From: an uncultured Selenomonadales bacterium
GTDB taxonomy: Bacteria > Bacillota > Negativicutes > DSM-1736 > Dendrosporobacteraceae
Length of the DNA: 64,000 bases
NCBI GenBank assembly: GCA_946407015.1
Contig: CAMJML010000015.1
Coordinates: 28,746-92,745 of the forward strand
Direction: 5' to 3'
Positions 40,144 through 48,741 of this stretch are shown one piece after another. The position numbers and the translations under genes are program-made. Within the stretch, counting starts at the first letter, position 1, and every line of letters starts with the position of its first letter. The notes beneath the pieces are model-generated. The model did not search any database and was not told the origin of the DNA. It worked only from the letters and a program-made list of their open reading frames with translations.

Positions 40144-40273
40144 AGTATTCACTCCTTATTGTGCTAACAGTTTTAATCATAATTTTTTATTTCGCTTAAC
40201 TTTAACCTTTTCCTTCTTTATTTCTTTAACTTATGAAATTAAGCCGGATTCGATACATCTTTTAAGAAAAAAC

Positions 40274-40301
40274 TTGCAAATTTTTACAACGCCATTATAA
40301 T
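40274..40301 (+). promoter_or_regulatory. Plus-strand promoter candidate in the yerC-cooS gap
   Basis: TTGCAA (40274-40279), a 16-nt spacer and a perfect TATAAT (40296-40301). No annotated gene follows on this strand. Confidence 0.5.
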
Positions 40302-40307
40302 TAAATT

Positions 40308-40485
40308 AAATAACAATCCCCTAATAATACTCATCTAAAAAGGACGATTCCATTGAAGGAGTCAGTTGCAATCAAAGCTTTCCATTAATTTCCCCCTTCA
40401 AACCATTTCGACCTCTGTTGATATGATGAAGAAATATTGAAAACCCGTGGACTTTCGTCAGAAAGCTCCACGGGTCTTTTTGCAT
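40308..40485 (+). ncRNA. Candidate small RNA between yerC and cooS
   Basis: A promoter-like element at 40274-40301 and a rho-independent terminator (stem 40443-40475, then CTTTTTG) bracket about 178 nt with no substantial gene. A minute frame starting TTG at 40354, with AAGGA upstream, would encode only 11 residues. The stretch from yerC to cooS (358 nt) holds nothing else I can assign. Existence as an RNA is inference. Confidence 0.35.
40443..40480. terminator. Hairpin terminator downstream of cooS (bidirectional)
   Basis: ACCCGTGGA-TTTC pairs with GAAA-TCCACGGGT around a GTCA loop; CTTTTT follows on the plus strand and TTTTC on the minus strand. Confidence 0.82.
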
Positions 40486-40501
40486 ATTGGACATTGAAAA
40501 A

Positions 40502-42631
40502 TTAGATTCCCAATTCCTTACGCTTTTTCTCAATATGATCGACATAAATTTGGACCGTTTTATCCGCACTGGTTTCAACGGTAAGTTTTCCTAATCCCAG
40601 TGTTTCGGTGGTTTCTGTCAATGTTTTCACGACCAGATCACTGCCGGTAACCGAAGGAACAGGAGCCACGTGAACCAGCCATCCTAAGGCAATCGCCGTG
40701 CAGGCATCGGCCACAGCCTTCTGTTCAAGATACTCAGGCGCACCGATAACCAGTGGAAGCATATTGGTATCAACATCCAGAGTATCGGCAATTTCTTTAG
40801 CCGTTTGCGTCATTTTGCCAATATCGACACAAGCTCCGTAAGATAATACCGGAGGAATTCCTAATGCTTTACAAACCGCTTTAAGGCCAGGACCGGCTTC
40901 GTCAGCTGCTTTAGGATCGGCCAGCCCCGAGTATTGCATGACAGAAGAAGTACAGCCACCGGATAATACCAAAATATCCTTTTCAATTAAGCCTTTGGTA
41001 ATTCTGAAAATATTGCTGCCCCCTTGTCCGTAGCGTGCAGTCGTACAGCCAACGACTGTAGCAATTCCACGAATTTTACCATCTACAATGGCATCAATCA
41101 AGGGTTTCCAGGAACCGCCTAAGGCCGCTTTGACCGACTCGGTGCTAAAACCGACCATGCAATCCGAAACATGGGGCGGAATAAAGACCTCGCGGTTTTC
41201 TGCCTTTCTTTTGGCATAAGCGGCAATGGCCATATCTAAAATTTTCTCGGCTTGCTGACGCATCTGTTCGGGCTTAAACTCGACGACCTCGGTGCCAGGC
41301 ATCCGGATGACTTCATGGGTGCTCACCATGGTGGTGCCAAATCGTTTGGCGTATAACGGCAGTGTCGGAATGGTGCAGTTATAGTCAAACATAAATAAAT
41401 CGACAGCTCCGGTAGCCAGCAAATATTCTTCAGACAGCCACTCGCCTTCTTGACCGGCATAGGCACTCATCTGTCCGGTATGTTCATAATTTAGCAATTG
41501 CTGCCCTTCACATACATGCCCCAGTATCTGAATGCCTGCTGCACCGGCTCGGCGGGCTTTTTCCTGCCACTCAGGAGTTGAAGCCAGTTCAATCACAATG
41601 TGAGCGGTTAACGGCATATGTCCGTTTGTAATGATATTGACTTGCTCTTGCTTAAGCAGGCCCATATTCTGCTTAGCGGTACGAATTTTCTGGGTCCCCA
41701 TGAGGATTTCCTGCAAAATATCAAGAGCAAATAAGCCTTGATATTCGTTGGCAATACCTAAACGTACGGATGTTAGCAAAAAGTCAATGGGATCGGCATT
41801 TAAATTGGTCATACACTTGGTTTGAGCCAAAGCCACTTCACTGAAGCCGCCACCGGGGAAAATATTCAATTTGCGCCATAACTCCTGCCGCTTGGGTGGA
41901 GCAAAGGCCTGGGTCATCTTCGAAGCCTCCCAGTATGGACGTCCCATATCCTCTAATACCCAATTCGCAAAATTGACAGCAACCCGGTTGACCGGTTCAT
42001 GACTGTTAAGGCCTGCCATTTCGGCATATTTCAATAGTTTTTCCTGATCCCGGATCTTTAAGCCGCTTTGAGGACTTTCGGCCGCAGCCTTCAGGGTTCT
42101 GGCAGCCTGCTGGGCATGAAACATATTGGCTGATGTTCCAATGGTGACATGACGATAGACAAAATTACGGGCTACCATGACATCGGCATCAACACCACAA
42201 TTTCCACGCGGGACTTTGGCATTAATTCGGCAAGGACCATTGGCACACAATTGGCAAGATAGCCCCTGAGCGCAGAAGTTGCAGCGTATCTTCTCCTGTT
42301 GTTCAAACCGGTCAAAAACGTTGGTCAGACCCTGTGCATGAACATGCTGGTACATTTCCCGCATCGCAGGATCAATGATAACATTGAGCGGAAATCCCTC
42401 TTTACTTTGATCATGAACCTGGATATGACGGCGCTGCCAGCTATGGACATCTTCCATTGCAGACGGAGAACGTTCGATATTGTAATATTTCTGGGAATTT
42501 TCATGAACATCAAAATGCTTGTCCGGATTGTTGGTACCACTGGCATCTCCTTTACCGGCTATAGACTCGACATCACCGGTTGTCGTTTGATCGGTACTTT
42601 TGATTAGCGTTGCATTGCCCTTTTCTGACAC
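40502..42631 (-). CDS. cooS: Anaerobic Ni-carbon monoxide dehydrogenase catalytic subunit
   Basis: A 709-residue CooS that interconverts CO and CO2. The D/B-cluster cysteines appear in RCNFCAQGLSCQLCANGPCR. The C-cluster ligand cysteines can be placed in GHVCEGQQ, DYNCTIPTL, VVGCTTARYGQ, LSGGCTSS and YGACVDIGK; the residues around several differ from the usual GCNNPK and TTGCAA patterns, pointing to a divergent clade. The lysine near the active site (EYLEQKAV) is kept. The start is GTG at 42631, since AGGAGG lies 7 nt upstream of it; the longer frame has no site. No cooF, hydrogenase, acsB or cooC is nearby, so partner and role are open. Confidence 0.9.
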   Translation of the reverse strand: MSEKGNATLIKSTDQTTTGDVESIAGKGDASGTNNPDKHFDVHENSQKYYNIERSPSAMEDVHSWQRRHIQVHDQSKEGFPLNVIIDPAMREMYQHVHAQGLTNVFDRFEQQEKIRCNFCAQGLSCQLCANGPCRINAKVPRGNCGVDADVMVARNFVYRHVTIGTSANMFHAQQAARTLKAAAESPQSGLKIRDQEKLLKYAEMAGLNSHEPVNRVAVNFANWVLEDMGRPYWEASKMTQAFAPPKRQELWRKLNIFPGGGFSEVALAQTKCMTNLNADPIDFLLTSVRLGIANEYQGLFALDILQEILMGTQKIRTAKQNMGLLKQEQVNIITNGHMPLTAHIVIELASTPEWQEKARRAGAAGIQILGHVCEGQQLLNYEHTGQMSAYAGQEGEWLSEEYLLATGAVDLFMFDYNCTIPTLPLYAKRFGTTMVSTHEVIRMPGTEVVEFKPEQMRQQAEKILDMAIAAYAKRKAENREVFIPPHVSDCMVGFSTESVKAALGGSWKPLIDAIVDGKIRGIATVVGCTTARYGQGGSNIFRITKGLIEKDILVLSGGCTSSVMQYSGLADPKAADEAGPGLKAVCKALGIPPVLSYGACVDIGKMTQTAKEIADTLDVDTNMLPLVIGAPEYLEQKAVADACTAIALGWLVHVAPVPSVTGSDLVVKTLTETTETLGLGKLTVETSADKTVQIYVDHIEKKRKELGI

Positions 42632-42708
42632 ACTAAACCCTCCTAAAAGCTGATTTATTCCTATTTTCAGCATCAGTTGGCAAAGCTATGCATATTTTTG
42701 AATAAAAA

Positions 42709-42732
42709 AAGGAGTCTCATTTGAGACTCCTT
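42709..42732 (-). terminator. Terminator of the efflux operon
   Basis: AAGGAGTCTCA/TGAGACTCCTT, an 11-bp perfect stem with a 2-nt loop, followed on the minus strand by seven Ts. It overlaps the stop codon of the transporter gene. Confidence 0.85.
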
Positions 42733-44293
42733 ACTCCAGTATGACAGTCGCATTTCCTTTTTTGGGTTTCGCCGATTTTAATAAAAGTGCCGGAACAACA
42801 GCAAGTCCGCAAATCAATGCCAATATTAAATAAGCATCATCAAAAGCAAAAATGAAGGATTGCCGTTCCGCCATAGCGGTCACCATGGTTAAAGCTTTTA
42901 ATTTTGCAATCACCCAAGTACTGCCGGCATGTAAAAATTTCAGTTGCTGATTCTGAATGGTTTGCGTAGCAGCCTGAGAAGCTTGATGGATATTTTCGGC
43001 GATAACCTGCAGATGTACAATTTGGCGATGTTCCAAAACCGTTGTTAAAATAGCAATTCCCATTGACCCGCTGATCTGCCTGACCGCATTGTTCAGGGAA
43101 GTCGCCCGGTTGATCTTGGCGAGCGGCACGCTGTTCATTCCCAGCACCGTGACCGGCATAATAAACAGCCCCAACCCCATGCCCCGGACCATCATCAACA
43201 GCATTACGGTGTCATTGCTGGTATCCAGATCGACATACATCAGCGGCAGCGAACCCAAGGTAAGTAAAATAATTCCCGTAACTACAACCGGTTTGGCTCC
43301 AAAACGGTCAGCTAACTTAGCCGCCACCGGCATCGTCACTCCGGCAGCAGCGGCAGACGGAAATAAAAGCATGCCGGTTTGCATCGCTGTGCACCCACGC
43401 ATATTCTCCAAAAACAGCGGCATTAAGAAAATCCCACCATATAAGCCGATTGTACCAATAAAAGTTACCAAAGTACTTAATGAGAAATTCCAGTCCTTAA
43501 ACAAGGTTAAATCCAAAATAGGAGTATCATGATTGATTTCAATAAAAACAAATAAGATCAAATTTACAGCGGCAATGTAAAAAAGAGTGAGTATGTAGGC
43601 CGAGGTCCAGCCTTCATCCGTCCCTTCGCTCAAAGCAAGCAACAGGCAAAACAGCCCGATGGCCGAGGTAATAAAGCCACCTACGTCAAATTTGTGATCA
43701 CGGTTGACCGGACTTTCGCGCAGAACCAAGCTAGCCAAAACATAGCCAATAATACCAATAGGAATATTGATGGTGAATATTAAGCGCCAATCCAAATACT
43801 CAACAAAATAACCACTCAAAGTAGGACCGACTGCAGGAGCAACCATGGCTGATATCCCCCAGATTCCCATGGCCATATTTCGCTCAGCCGGAGGAAAAAC
43901 CTGGTACACAATGGACATCGTAACCGGAATGATCATCCCGCCCCCAACAGCCTGAAGCACCCGGAAAGCAATCATGGACTCATTGCTCCAGGCCGACCCG
44001 CATAGCGCCGAACCAAGAACAAAAACAGCTAAGCTAAACAAATACATGCGCCGGCTTCCCAGCACATCACAAAAATAACCGGTGGTAGGCTGAATCACCC
44101 CCATCGTCAGCATATAAGCTGTTAATATCCATTGTGCCTGGTCGGTATCGACGGCAAATACGGCCATCATCTTGGGGACAGCAACATTGACAATACTGGT
44201 ATCCAGAATGCTCATGAACCCGCCAATGATGGTAACGCCTAACGCCCACCATTTATAATTGTTGTCCGTAATCATCAGATTAGGGGTTTTCAT
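42731..44293 (-). CDS. EmrB/QacA-type MFS drug efflux transporter (DHA2, 14 TM)
   Basis: A 520-residue 14-helix proton antiporter. Motifs: MSILDTSIVNVAVPKM in helix 1, the QWILTAYMLTMGVIQPTTGYFCD stretch including motif A-like sequence, and GGGMIIPVTMSIVYQVFP (motif C region). ATG at 44293 is favoured by GGGG 8 nt upstream. With the adjacent membrane fusion protein it forms an EmrAB-like pair that could export hydrophobic drugs or acids across both membranes of a diderm cell. Substrate unknown. Confidence 0.92.
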   Translation of the reverse strand: MKTPNLMITDNNYKWWALGVTIIGGFMSILDTSIVNVAVPKMMAVFAVDTDQAQWILTAYMLTMGVIQPTTGYFCDVLGSRRMYLFSLAVFVLGSALCGSAWSNESMIAFRVLQAVGGGMIIPVTMSIVYQVFPPAERNMAMGIWGISAMVAPAVGPTLSGYFVEYLDWRLIFTINIPIGIIGYVLASLVLRESPVNRDHKFDVGGFITSAIGLFCLLLALSEGTDEGWTSAYILTLFYIAAVNLILFVFIEINHDTPILDLTLFKDWNFSLSTLVTFIGTIGLYGGIFLMPLFLENMRGCTAMQTGMLLFPSAAAAGVTMPVAAKLADRFGAKPVVVTGIILLTLGSLPLMYVDLDTSNDTVMLLMMVRGMGLGLFIMPVTVLGMNSVPLAKINRATSLNNAVRQISGSMGIAILTTVLEHRQIVHLQVIAENIHQASQAATQTIQNQQLKFLHAGSTWVIAKLKALTMVTAMAERQSFIFAFDDAYLILALICGLAVVPALLLKSAKPKKGNATVILE

Positions 44294-44304
44294 AGCCATC
44301 ACCC

Positions 44305-45381
44305 CTAATCCAAATGAATCTTAATATAAGCAGACATTCCTGGCCGGAAGACCACATTACTGTTTTCCGGCAATGATATCTTGATTGGAATTCGTTGAGT
44401 CACTTTAGTAAAATTATTTGATGAATTTTCAGTAGGAATGAGTGCAAAAACCGAATTGGCAGCCGTGCCAATGTCGTAGATTTTACCAGTAAACCTCCGG
44501 TCCGGGTAGCCGTCAATCGTATAGTCAACTAGCTGCCCTACTCGCAGCTTGCCGATTTTTGTTTCTTCAATGCGCGCATTGACCCATACATCTTGCAAAT
44601 TGGTAATGGAAAACAAGGGTTGTCCGGCAATAACCACCTCACCGGCATTCACCGACTTTTGGGCAACCGCCCCACTAATCGGGGCAGTGATCGTTGTTTC
44701 GCCAAAAGTCAATTTGGCGGCTTCAAGACTGGCTTCGGCTTGTTTGACTTGTGCAGCCGCAGCCCGAACAGCCTCTTCCCGTGACCCGGTAATTGTGAGC
44801 TCGAGTTTTTCCCTGGCTGCATGTTGAGCCTGTTGGCTGGCATTCAGTGCTTCTAAGGCAACCCGGTAATCCGTTTCGGCACTATCCCTCTGAGCAACAC
44901 TGACAGCCCCTTCCTGATACAACTTCTCCATCCGCTGGAAATTTAATGTAGCATGTTCTAAATTAGCCCTAGCCTGGTCGCTGGCTGCCTGCGCCTGTTC
45001 TACACCCGCTCTGGCCTGATTAATTTCCTGTGGCCGATTTCCATTCACCAGTTCATCGTAATGCGCTTTGGCAGCGGCCACCGCAGCCTCGGCCTGCGCC
45101 CGTTGAGCAGCGGCATCCCGGGCATCAATCCTCGCAATAATTTGACCAGCCTGAACCGTGTCCCCCTCTTTCACCAGAACCTCTGATACCCGCCCCGGTA
45201 TTTTCGCTCCAACGGTCACAATGGTACCGCTTACCCGGGCATCATCGGTTGTGACATACTTGGTCGTCTGATACCACCACCAGCCACCACCAACTAAGCC
45301 CACCAATAAAAATACGGCCAGCAATCGGAACATCACTCTTTGTTTTGCCCCATTATTGTCCGTTTGAGTGCCTTCTTGCAT
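44305..45381 (-). CDS. HlyD/EmrA-type membrane fusion protein
   Basis: A 358-residue periplasmic adaptor: one N-terminal membrane helix (about 20-38), a lipoyl/biotinyl half motif (VTVGAKIPGRVSEVLVKEGD), a long alpha-hairpin coiled coil rich in Ala and Gln (about 95-220), the second lipoyl half (TITAPISGAVAQKSVNAGE) and a beta-barrel domain. The start at ATG 45381 follows GGAGGGG; M12 in the longer frame is too close to that site. Its presence supports an outer membrane in this organism, since EmrA bridges to it. Followed after 11 bp by the transporter. Confidence 0.92.
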   Translation of the reverse strand: MQEGTQTDNNGAKQRVMFRLLAVFLLVGLVGGGWWWYQTTKYVTTDDARVSGTIVTVGAKIPGRVSEVLVKEGDTVQAGQIIARIDARDAAAQRAQAEAAVAAAKAHYDELVNGNRPQEINQARAGVEQAQAASDQARANLEHATLNFQRMEKLYQEGAVSVAQRDSAETDYRVALEALNASQQAQHAAREKLELTITGSREEAVRAAAAQVKQAEASLEAAKLTFGETTITAPISGAVAQKSVNAGEVVIAGQPLFSITNLQDVWVNARIEETKIGKLRVGQLVDYTIDGYPDRRFTGKIYDIGTAANSVFALIPTENSSNNFTKVTQRIPIKISLPENSNVVFRPGMSAYIKIHLD

Positions 45382-45434
45382 CATAACCCCTCCAGAAACA
45401 ACTGACCAATGAGTCACAGAGAATCATAAAAAAA

Positions 45435-46055
45435 TTACTGCGCAACCCCATAGAAAAAAATGTCTGCAATATTATTGGCACTTGTTTCAATGTCATCCCC
45501 AACAAACTTTTGAAAAACCATAGTGACCGCGACACTAAAAAGTGCAAACGCCACTTTCTTGGCATCACATTCTTTCAAAGCACCTTGCTGAATGCCTTCA
45601 TGAATAACAGTCTCCAAGCTGCCGATCGTATCCAGGAACCATTGCCCATACTTATCCCGCTGTTCCTGGTTGAAAGCAGAGTAGCCCTCACTCCCTAAGC
45701 CGCGAACCTCATGCATAAGCACCCGCCACAAATCCGCATTGGCGGTATAAAATTGCAGGAACAGCTTGATCATGGTTCTTATTTTGACCAATGGCGGCAA
45801 TTCGGCAACCGCAAGTTCGGATAATGATTGTTCAAACGGAGCACTGCGTTCTTTAATCAAGGTATAAAACAATTGCTCTTTGTTTACGAAATAGTTGTAA
45901 ACAGTCCCTTTTCCGGTATCCGCCAACGCAATAATTTCGTCAACCGTTGCCCGGTGAAAGCCTTTACGGGAAAAAACAACATATGCCGCCTCCAGGATTT
46001 GCTGGCGTTTATTCCTTGAATCTACTATAGTTTCCTTCCCCCGGCTTTGAATCAT
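45435..46055 (-). CDS. TetR-family repressor of the efflux operon
   Basis: A 206-residue TetR-type regulator. Residues about 14-60 form the DNA-binding domain: RQQILEAAYVVFSRKGFHRATVDEIIALADTGKGTVYNYF. The C-terminal ligand-binding domain is distinct and unassigned. ATG at 46055 follows GGGGAGG; the extension to 46115 would run through the promoter. As first gene of tetR-emrA-emrB it probably represses its own operon and is released by the exported compound. Confidence 0.9.
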   Translation of the reverse strand: MIQSRGKETIVDSRNKRQQILEAAYVVFSRKGFHRATVDEIIALADTGKGTVYNYFVNKEQLFYTLIKERSAPFEQSLSELAVAELPPLVKIRTMIKLFLQFYTANADLWRVLMHEVRGLGSEGYSAFNQEQRDKYGQWFLDTIGSLETVIHEGIQQGALKECDAKKVAFALFSVAVTMVFQKFVGDDIETSANNIADIFFYGVAQ

Positions 46056-46086
46056 AATTACCTCCCCAAATAATATAGCAATTTTA

Positions 46087-46115
46087 ATTATAGAAATTCC
46101 CAAATGCACTGTCAA
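46087..46115 (-). promoter_or_regulatory. Consensus sigma-A promoter of the tetR-efflux operon
   Basis: TTGACA (46115-46110), 17 nt, TATAAT (46092-46087) on the minus strand: both hexamers match consensus and the spacing is ideal. Such a strong promoter fits a repressed operon; no clear palindromic operator was found. Confidence 0.87.
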
Positions 46116-46141
46116 TCTATTTCAGCGCAAAATCTGTACAG

Positions 46142-47083
46142 CTAACCCAAGCAGTCCTTCATAACCCGCAGGACGTTTTTATGACAAATCTTTTCAATCT
46201 CCGTTTCACTAAAATTATGCTGCTGTAAAGCCTGGATGAGCTTATCCAATTCGCCCATATCGGCAATTTCCAGTTTGGGTGCAATACCATCAAAATCAGA
46301 GCCCAGCGCAATCACCTCAATCCCACCGATGTTACGAATATGGTTGATATGCCGGACCATATCTTCAATCAGGCTGACCGGACTGTTTCCTAAAAAACTG
46401 TTGGCAAAATTGATCCCCATAACACCGCCTTTTTCAGCCAAAGTTTTAATCATAGCATCGGTCAAATTGCGTGAATGTGCTTTCACGCTACGGGCATTGG
46501 AATGAGAGGCAACAAAGGGCCGGGCCGAAAATTTAGCAACATCATAAAAGCCTTGATCAGACAGATGGGATACATCAATCATCATATTGAGCCGGTTCAT
46601 CTCCAGTACAACAGCCTGTCCAAAAGCCGTTAAGCCACATTGTTGATACTCTGTCCGGCAGTTGGGAAATCCAATTTCATTTGGATAATTCCAGGTCAAT
46701 GTAATCAGCCGGACTCCTAAGCGGTGAAAAATCCTGAGATTGCTCAAATTGCCTTTTAATACCCCGCCTTCCTCAATAGTCAGAAAAGCGCTGATTTTTT
46801 GCTGGGCTTGATTGGCTTGAAGATCGCTGAGCGAAGTAGCCACTTGGATGAGATCATTATTTTGTTCAATTTCCTGATAAAAACGGTCTATCATAACAAG
46901 ACATGCCTCTAAAGGGTTTTCGACAGCCTGTAAGTCTATATACATCGCAAAAAATTGAGCCAGTGAATTGGCTTGCTGCAACTTGTGAAGATCAATATGC
47001 AGATGATTGGCCCGCAGTCCGGCAGGCCGAGAACAATCCAGCAGCGCTGAGATGGTATCACAGTGTAGATCAATAATCGGCAT
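46142..47083 (-). CDS. Membrane dipeptidase, peptidase M19 family
   Basis: A 313-residue renal-dipeptidase-like zinc enzyme. Metal ligands appear in IDLHCDT (His-x-Asp), the bridging Glu in TIEEGG, and His residues in MIDVSHLSD and FVASHSNARSV, with SDFDG near residue 265. It cleaves dipeptides, often with a D-residue in the C-terminal position. AGGAGG precedes the ATG at 47083. Monocistronic, divergent from the amidase. Confidence 0.92.
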   Translation of the reverse strand: MPIIDLHCDTISALLDCSRPAGLRANHLHIDLHKLQQANSLAQFFAMYIDLQAVENPLEACLVMIDRFYQEIEQNNDLIQVATSLSDLQANQAQQKISAFLTIEEGGVLKGNLSNLRIFHRLGVRLITLTWNYPNEIGFPNCRTEYQQCGLTAFGQAVVLEMNRLNMMIDVSHLSDQGFYDVAKFSARPFVASHSNARSVKAHSRNLTDAMIKTLAEKGGVMGINFANSFLGNSPVSLIEDMVRHINHIRNIGGIEVIALGSDFDGIAPKLEIADMGELDKLIQALQQHNFSETEIEKICHKNVLRVMKDCLG

Positions 47084-47182
47084 CCAAAATAACCTCCTGA
47101 ATTGGCTTATTCTTTTATATATTTAGCGTCTGTAGTTAATATCCTTTCGTCTTCTAATCTATTTACGAAAGGGGCCTATGTT

Positions 47183-47881
47183 ATGAAAGTTTTTCATATC
47201 AAAAAATGTCATTTGATTTTGGTTCTGACTTTCGGTCTGCTTTTTGCCAGTGTCATTGCAGCGAGCGAAATTCATGTGCCGCAGCCGCTGGCTGGAAAAA
47301 TCATTATTGTCGATGCCGGACATGGCGGCGTCGACTCAGGAGCGAATCGTCCGGGCATCAGAGAAAAAGACATCAATTTAGCCATAACGCTGCAGCTTAA
47401 AGAAGCCTTAAACCAATATGGAGCAAAAGTGATTCTCTCGCGCGACAGTGATATCGAGTTAAGCAAGCTCTGCGATAATCCCCTGGTAAAAGGTCGTTAT
47501 CACCGCGATTTAGCGGCCCGCCTGGAATTTGTGGAAGAATCGGATGCCGATCTTTACATCAGCATCCATGCCAATACCAGTACCGACGGCCGCCGTCGCG
47601 GGCCAGAATCTTTTTACTATGCTAAATCCCCGTATAGCAAAGCTCTCGCCAATACGATTCAAACCTCACTAGCCCAGTTGACCCATGCTCAAGCAACAGC
47701 CAATCCTGGTGATTATTTTGTTTTGCGCCGCAATAAAGTCCCTGCCGCACTCATTGAAGTCGGTTATCTCTCCAATACCGCTGAAAGAACACTGCTTCAA
47801 TCCGCCTCCTATCAACAGCAGCTTGCCCAAGCAATCGCCCAGGGAATCTGTATTTTTTATGGATTAGGGCTAATTCCCTGA
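47183..47881 (+). CDS. cwlD: N-acetylmuramoyl-L-alanine amidase, CwlD-like
   Basis: A 232-residue secreted zinc amidase (Amidase_3). An N-terminal hydrophobic export segment (about 9-28) is followed by the catalytic domain: IIIVDAGHGGVDSGA (His), REKDINLAI (Glu), SIHANTST (His) and ALIEVGYLSN (Glu). Size and domain match CwlD, which with PdaA makes the muramic delta-lactam of spore cortex. The ATG at 47183 with AAAGGGG is preferred over the upstream frame start at 47102, which has no ribosome site. A vegetative amidase role cannot be excluded. Confidence 0.82.
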   Translation: MKVFHIKKCHLILVLTFGLLFASVIAASEIHVPQPLAGKIIIVDAGHGGVDSGANRPGIREKDINLAITLQLKEALNQYGAKVILSRDSDIELSKLCDNPLVKGRYHRDLAARLEFVEESDADLYISIHANTSTDGRRRGPESFYYAKSPYSKALANTIQTSLAQLTHAQATANPGDYFVLRRNKVPAALIEVGYLSNTAERTLLQSASYQQQLAQAIAQGICIFYGLGLIP

Positions 47882-47933
47882 TCCAATTGTCCAACGCATA
47901 ACAATTACCGGTAAACCTGCTAACTTTTACAAG

Positions 47934-47962
47934 TTTACATAACACAAAGATTGGTGTATGAT
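47934..47962 (+). promoter_or_regulatory. Sigma-A promoter of the NlpC/P60 gene
   Basis: TTTACA (47934-47939), 17 nt, TATGAT (47957-47962), about 70 nt before the start codon. Confidence 0.6.
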
Positions 47963-48030
47963 ATATCCATGTGTCACTATAACAGATTACTGATCAGTCC
48001 TTGACTGTATAAAGATTAGGAGGTTGCTCA

Positions 48031-48681
48031 ATGTTTAAGTATAAATCGCCTCTTGCCATTGCTTTACTCTTGACCCTATCCGTTACATTGATTGCCCCGG
48101 CGCCGGTTTATGCCTCGGCGTTGGACAACCTATTAGCGCAAACTACCAATACCGCTTCTACCAGCAAGTCCGGCTCTTCGTCAGGCACCGGAATATTTGA
48201 TATTTTGATCGGATTGTTATTGGGAAAATTTCTCGGTAATACTTCCAGCAAAAGCAACGATTCCGCGTCCAACGTCCTTGGTTTTTCTTCCGGTCAATCG
48301 TCTAAAACAAACAATGCATCTGGCAATGCCCTAATTGAGACTGGAAAAAAATATATGGGGGTTCCTTATGTTTGGGGTGGAACAACGCCCGACGGCTTTG
48401 ACTGTTCCGGCTTTACCCAGTATGTAATGAAACAAAATGGCATTACCATTCCCCGTACAGCTGCTGAGCAATTTGCAGCCGGTACTGCTGTTGACAAAAA
48501 GAATCTGCAAGTTGGAGATCTCGTATTTTTCACCACTTATAAACCCGGCGCTTCACATGTTGGTTTTTATATGGGCAACGGTCAGTTCTTACATGCTAGT
48601 TCGGCTGCCCAACAGGTCACCACTTCTTCTTTGGATGATCAATATTATGTTGACCATTATATTGGTGCCCGTCGTTACTAA
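48031..48681 (+). CDS. Secreted NlpC/P60 cell-wall hydrolase
   Basis: A 216-residue protein with a signal peptide cut near Ala-Ser at residue 28-30, a low-complexity Ser/Thr/Gly linker (about 40-95), and an NlpC/P60 domain (about 100-216). The catalytic Cys is in DGFDCSGFTQYV, the His in ASHVGFYMG and the third polar residue in FLHASS. It should cleave the D-gamma-Glu-meso-DAP bond of peptidoglycan. AGGAGG precedes the ATG. Confidence 0.92.
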   Translation: MFKYKSPLAIALLLTLSVTLIAPAPVYASALDNLLAQTTNTASTSKSGSSSGTGIFDILIGLLLGKFLGNTSSKSNDSASNVLGFSSGQSSKTNNASGNALIETGKKYMGVPYVWGGTTPDGFDCSGFTQYVMKQNGITIPRTAAEQFAAGTAVDKKNLQVGDLVFFTTYKPGASHVGFYMGNGQFLHASSAAQQVTTSSLDDQYYVDHYIGARRY

Positions 48682-48707
48682 TCGTAAAAAATCGAACTTT
48701 GTTCAAG

Positions 48708-48740
48708 CAAGAAGCCAATCCGTTACGGATTGGCTTCTTG
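48708..48740 (+). terminator. Terminator between convergent NlpC/P60 and M16C genes
   Basis: A perfect 15-bp stem CAAGAAGCCAATCCG and its complement with a 3-nt loop; TTTATT follows on the plus strand. Confidence 0.85.
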
Positions 48741-48741
48741 T

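Noticed and set aside
40354..40389. 11-codon TTG-started frame that could be a leader peptide
   Set aside because: It has no run of regulatory codons and no downstream gene on that strand.
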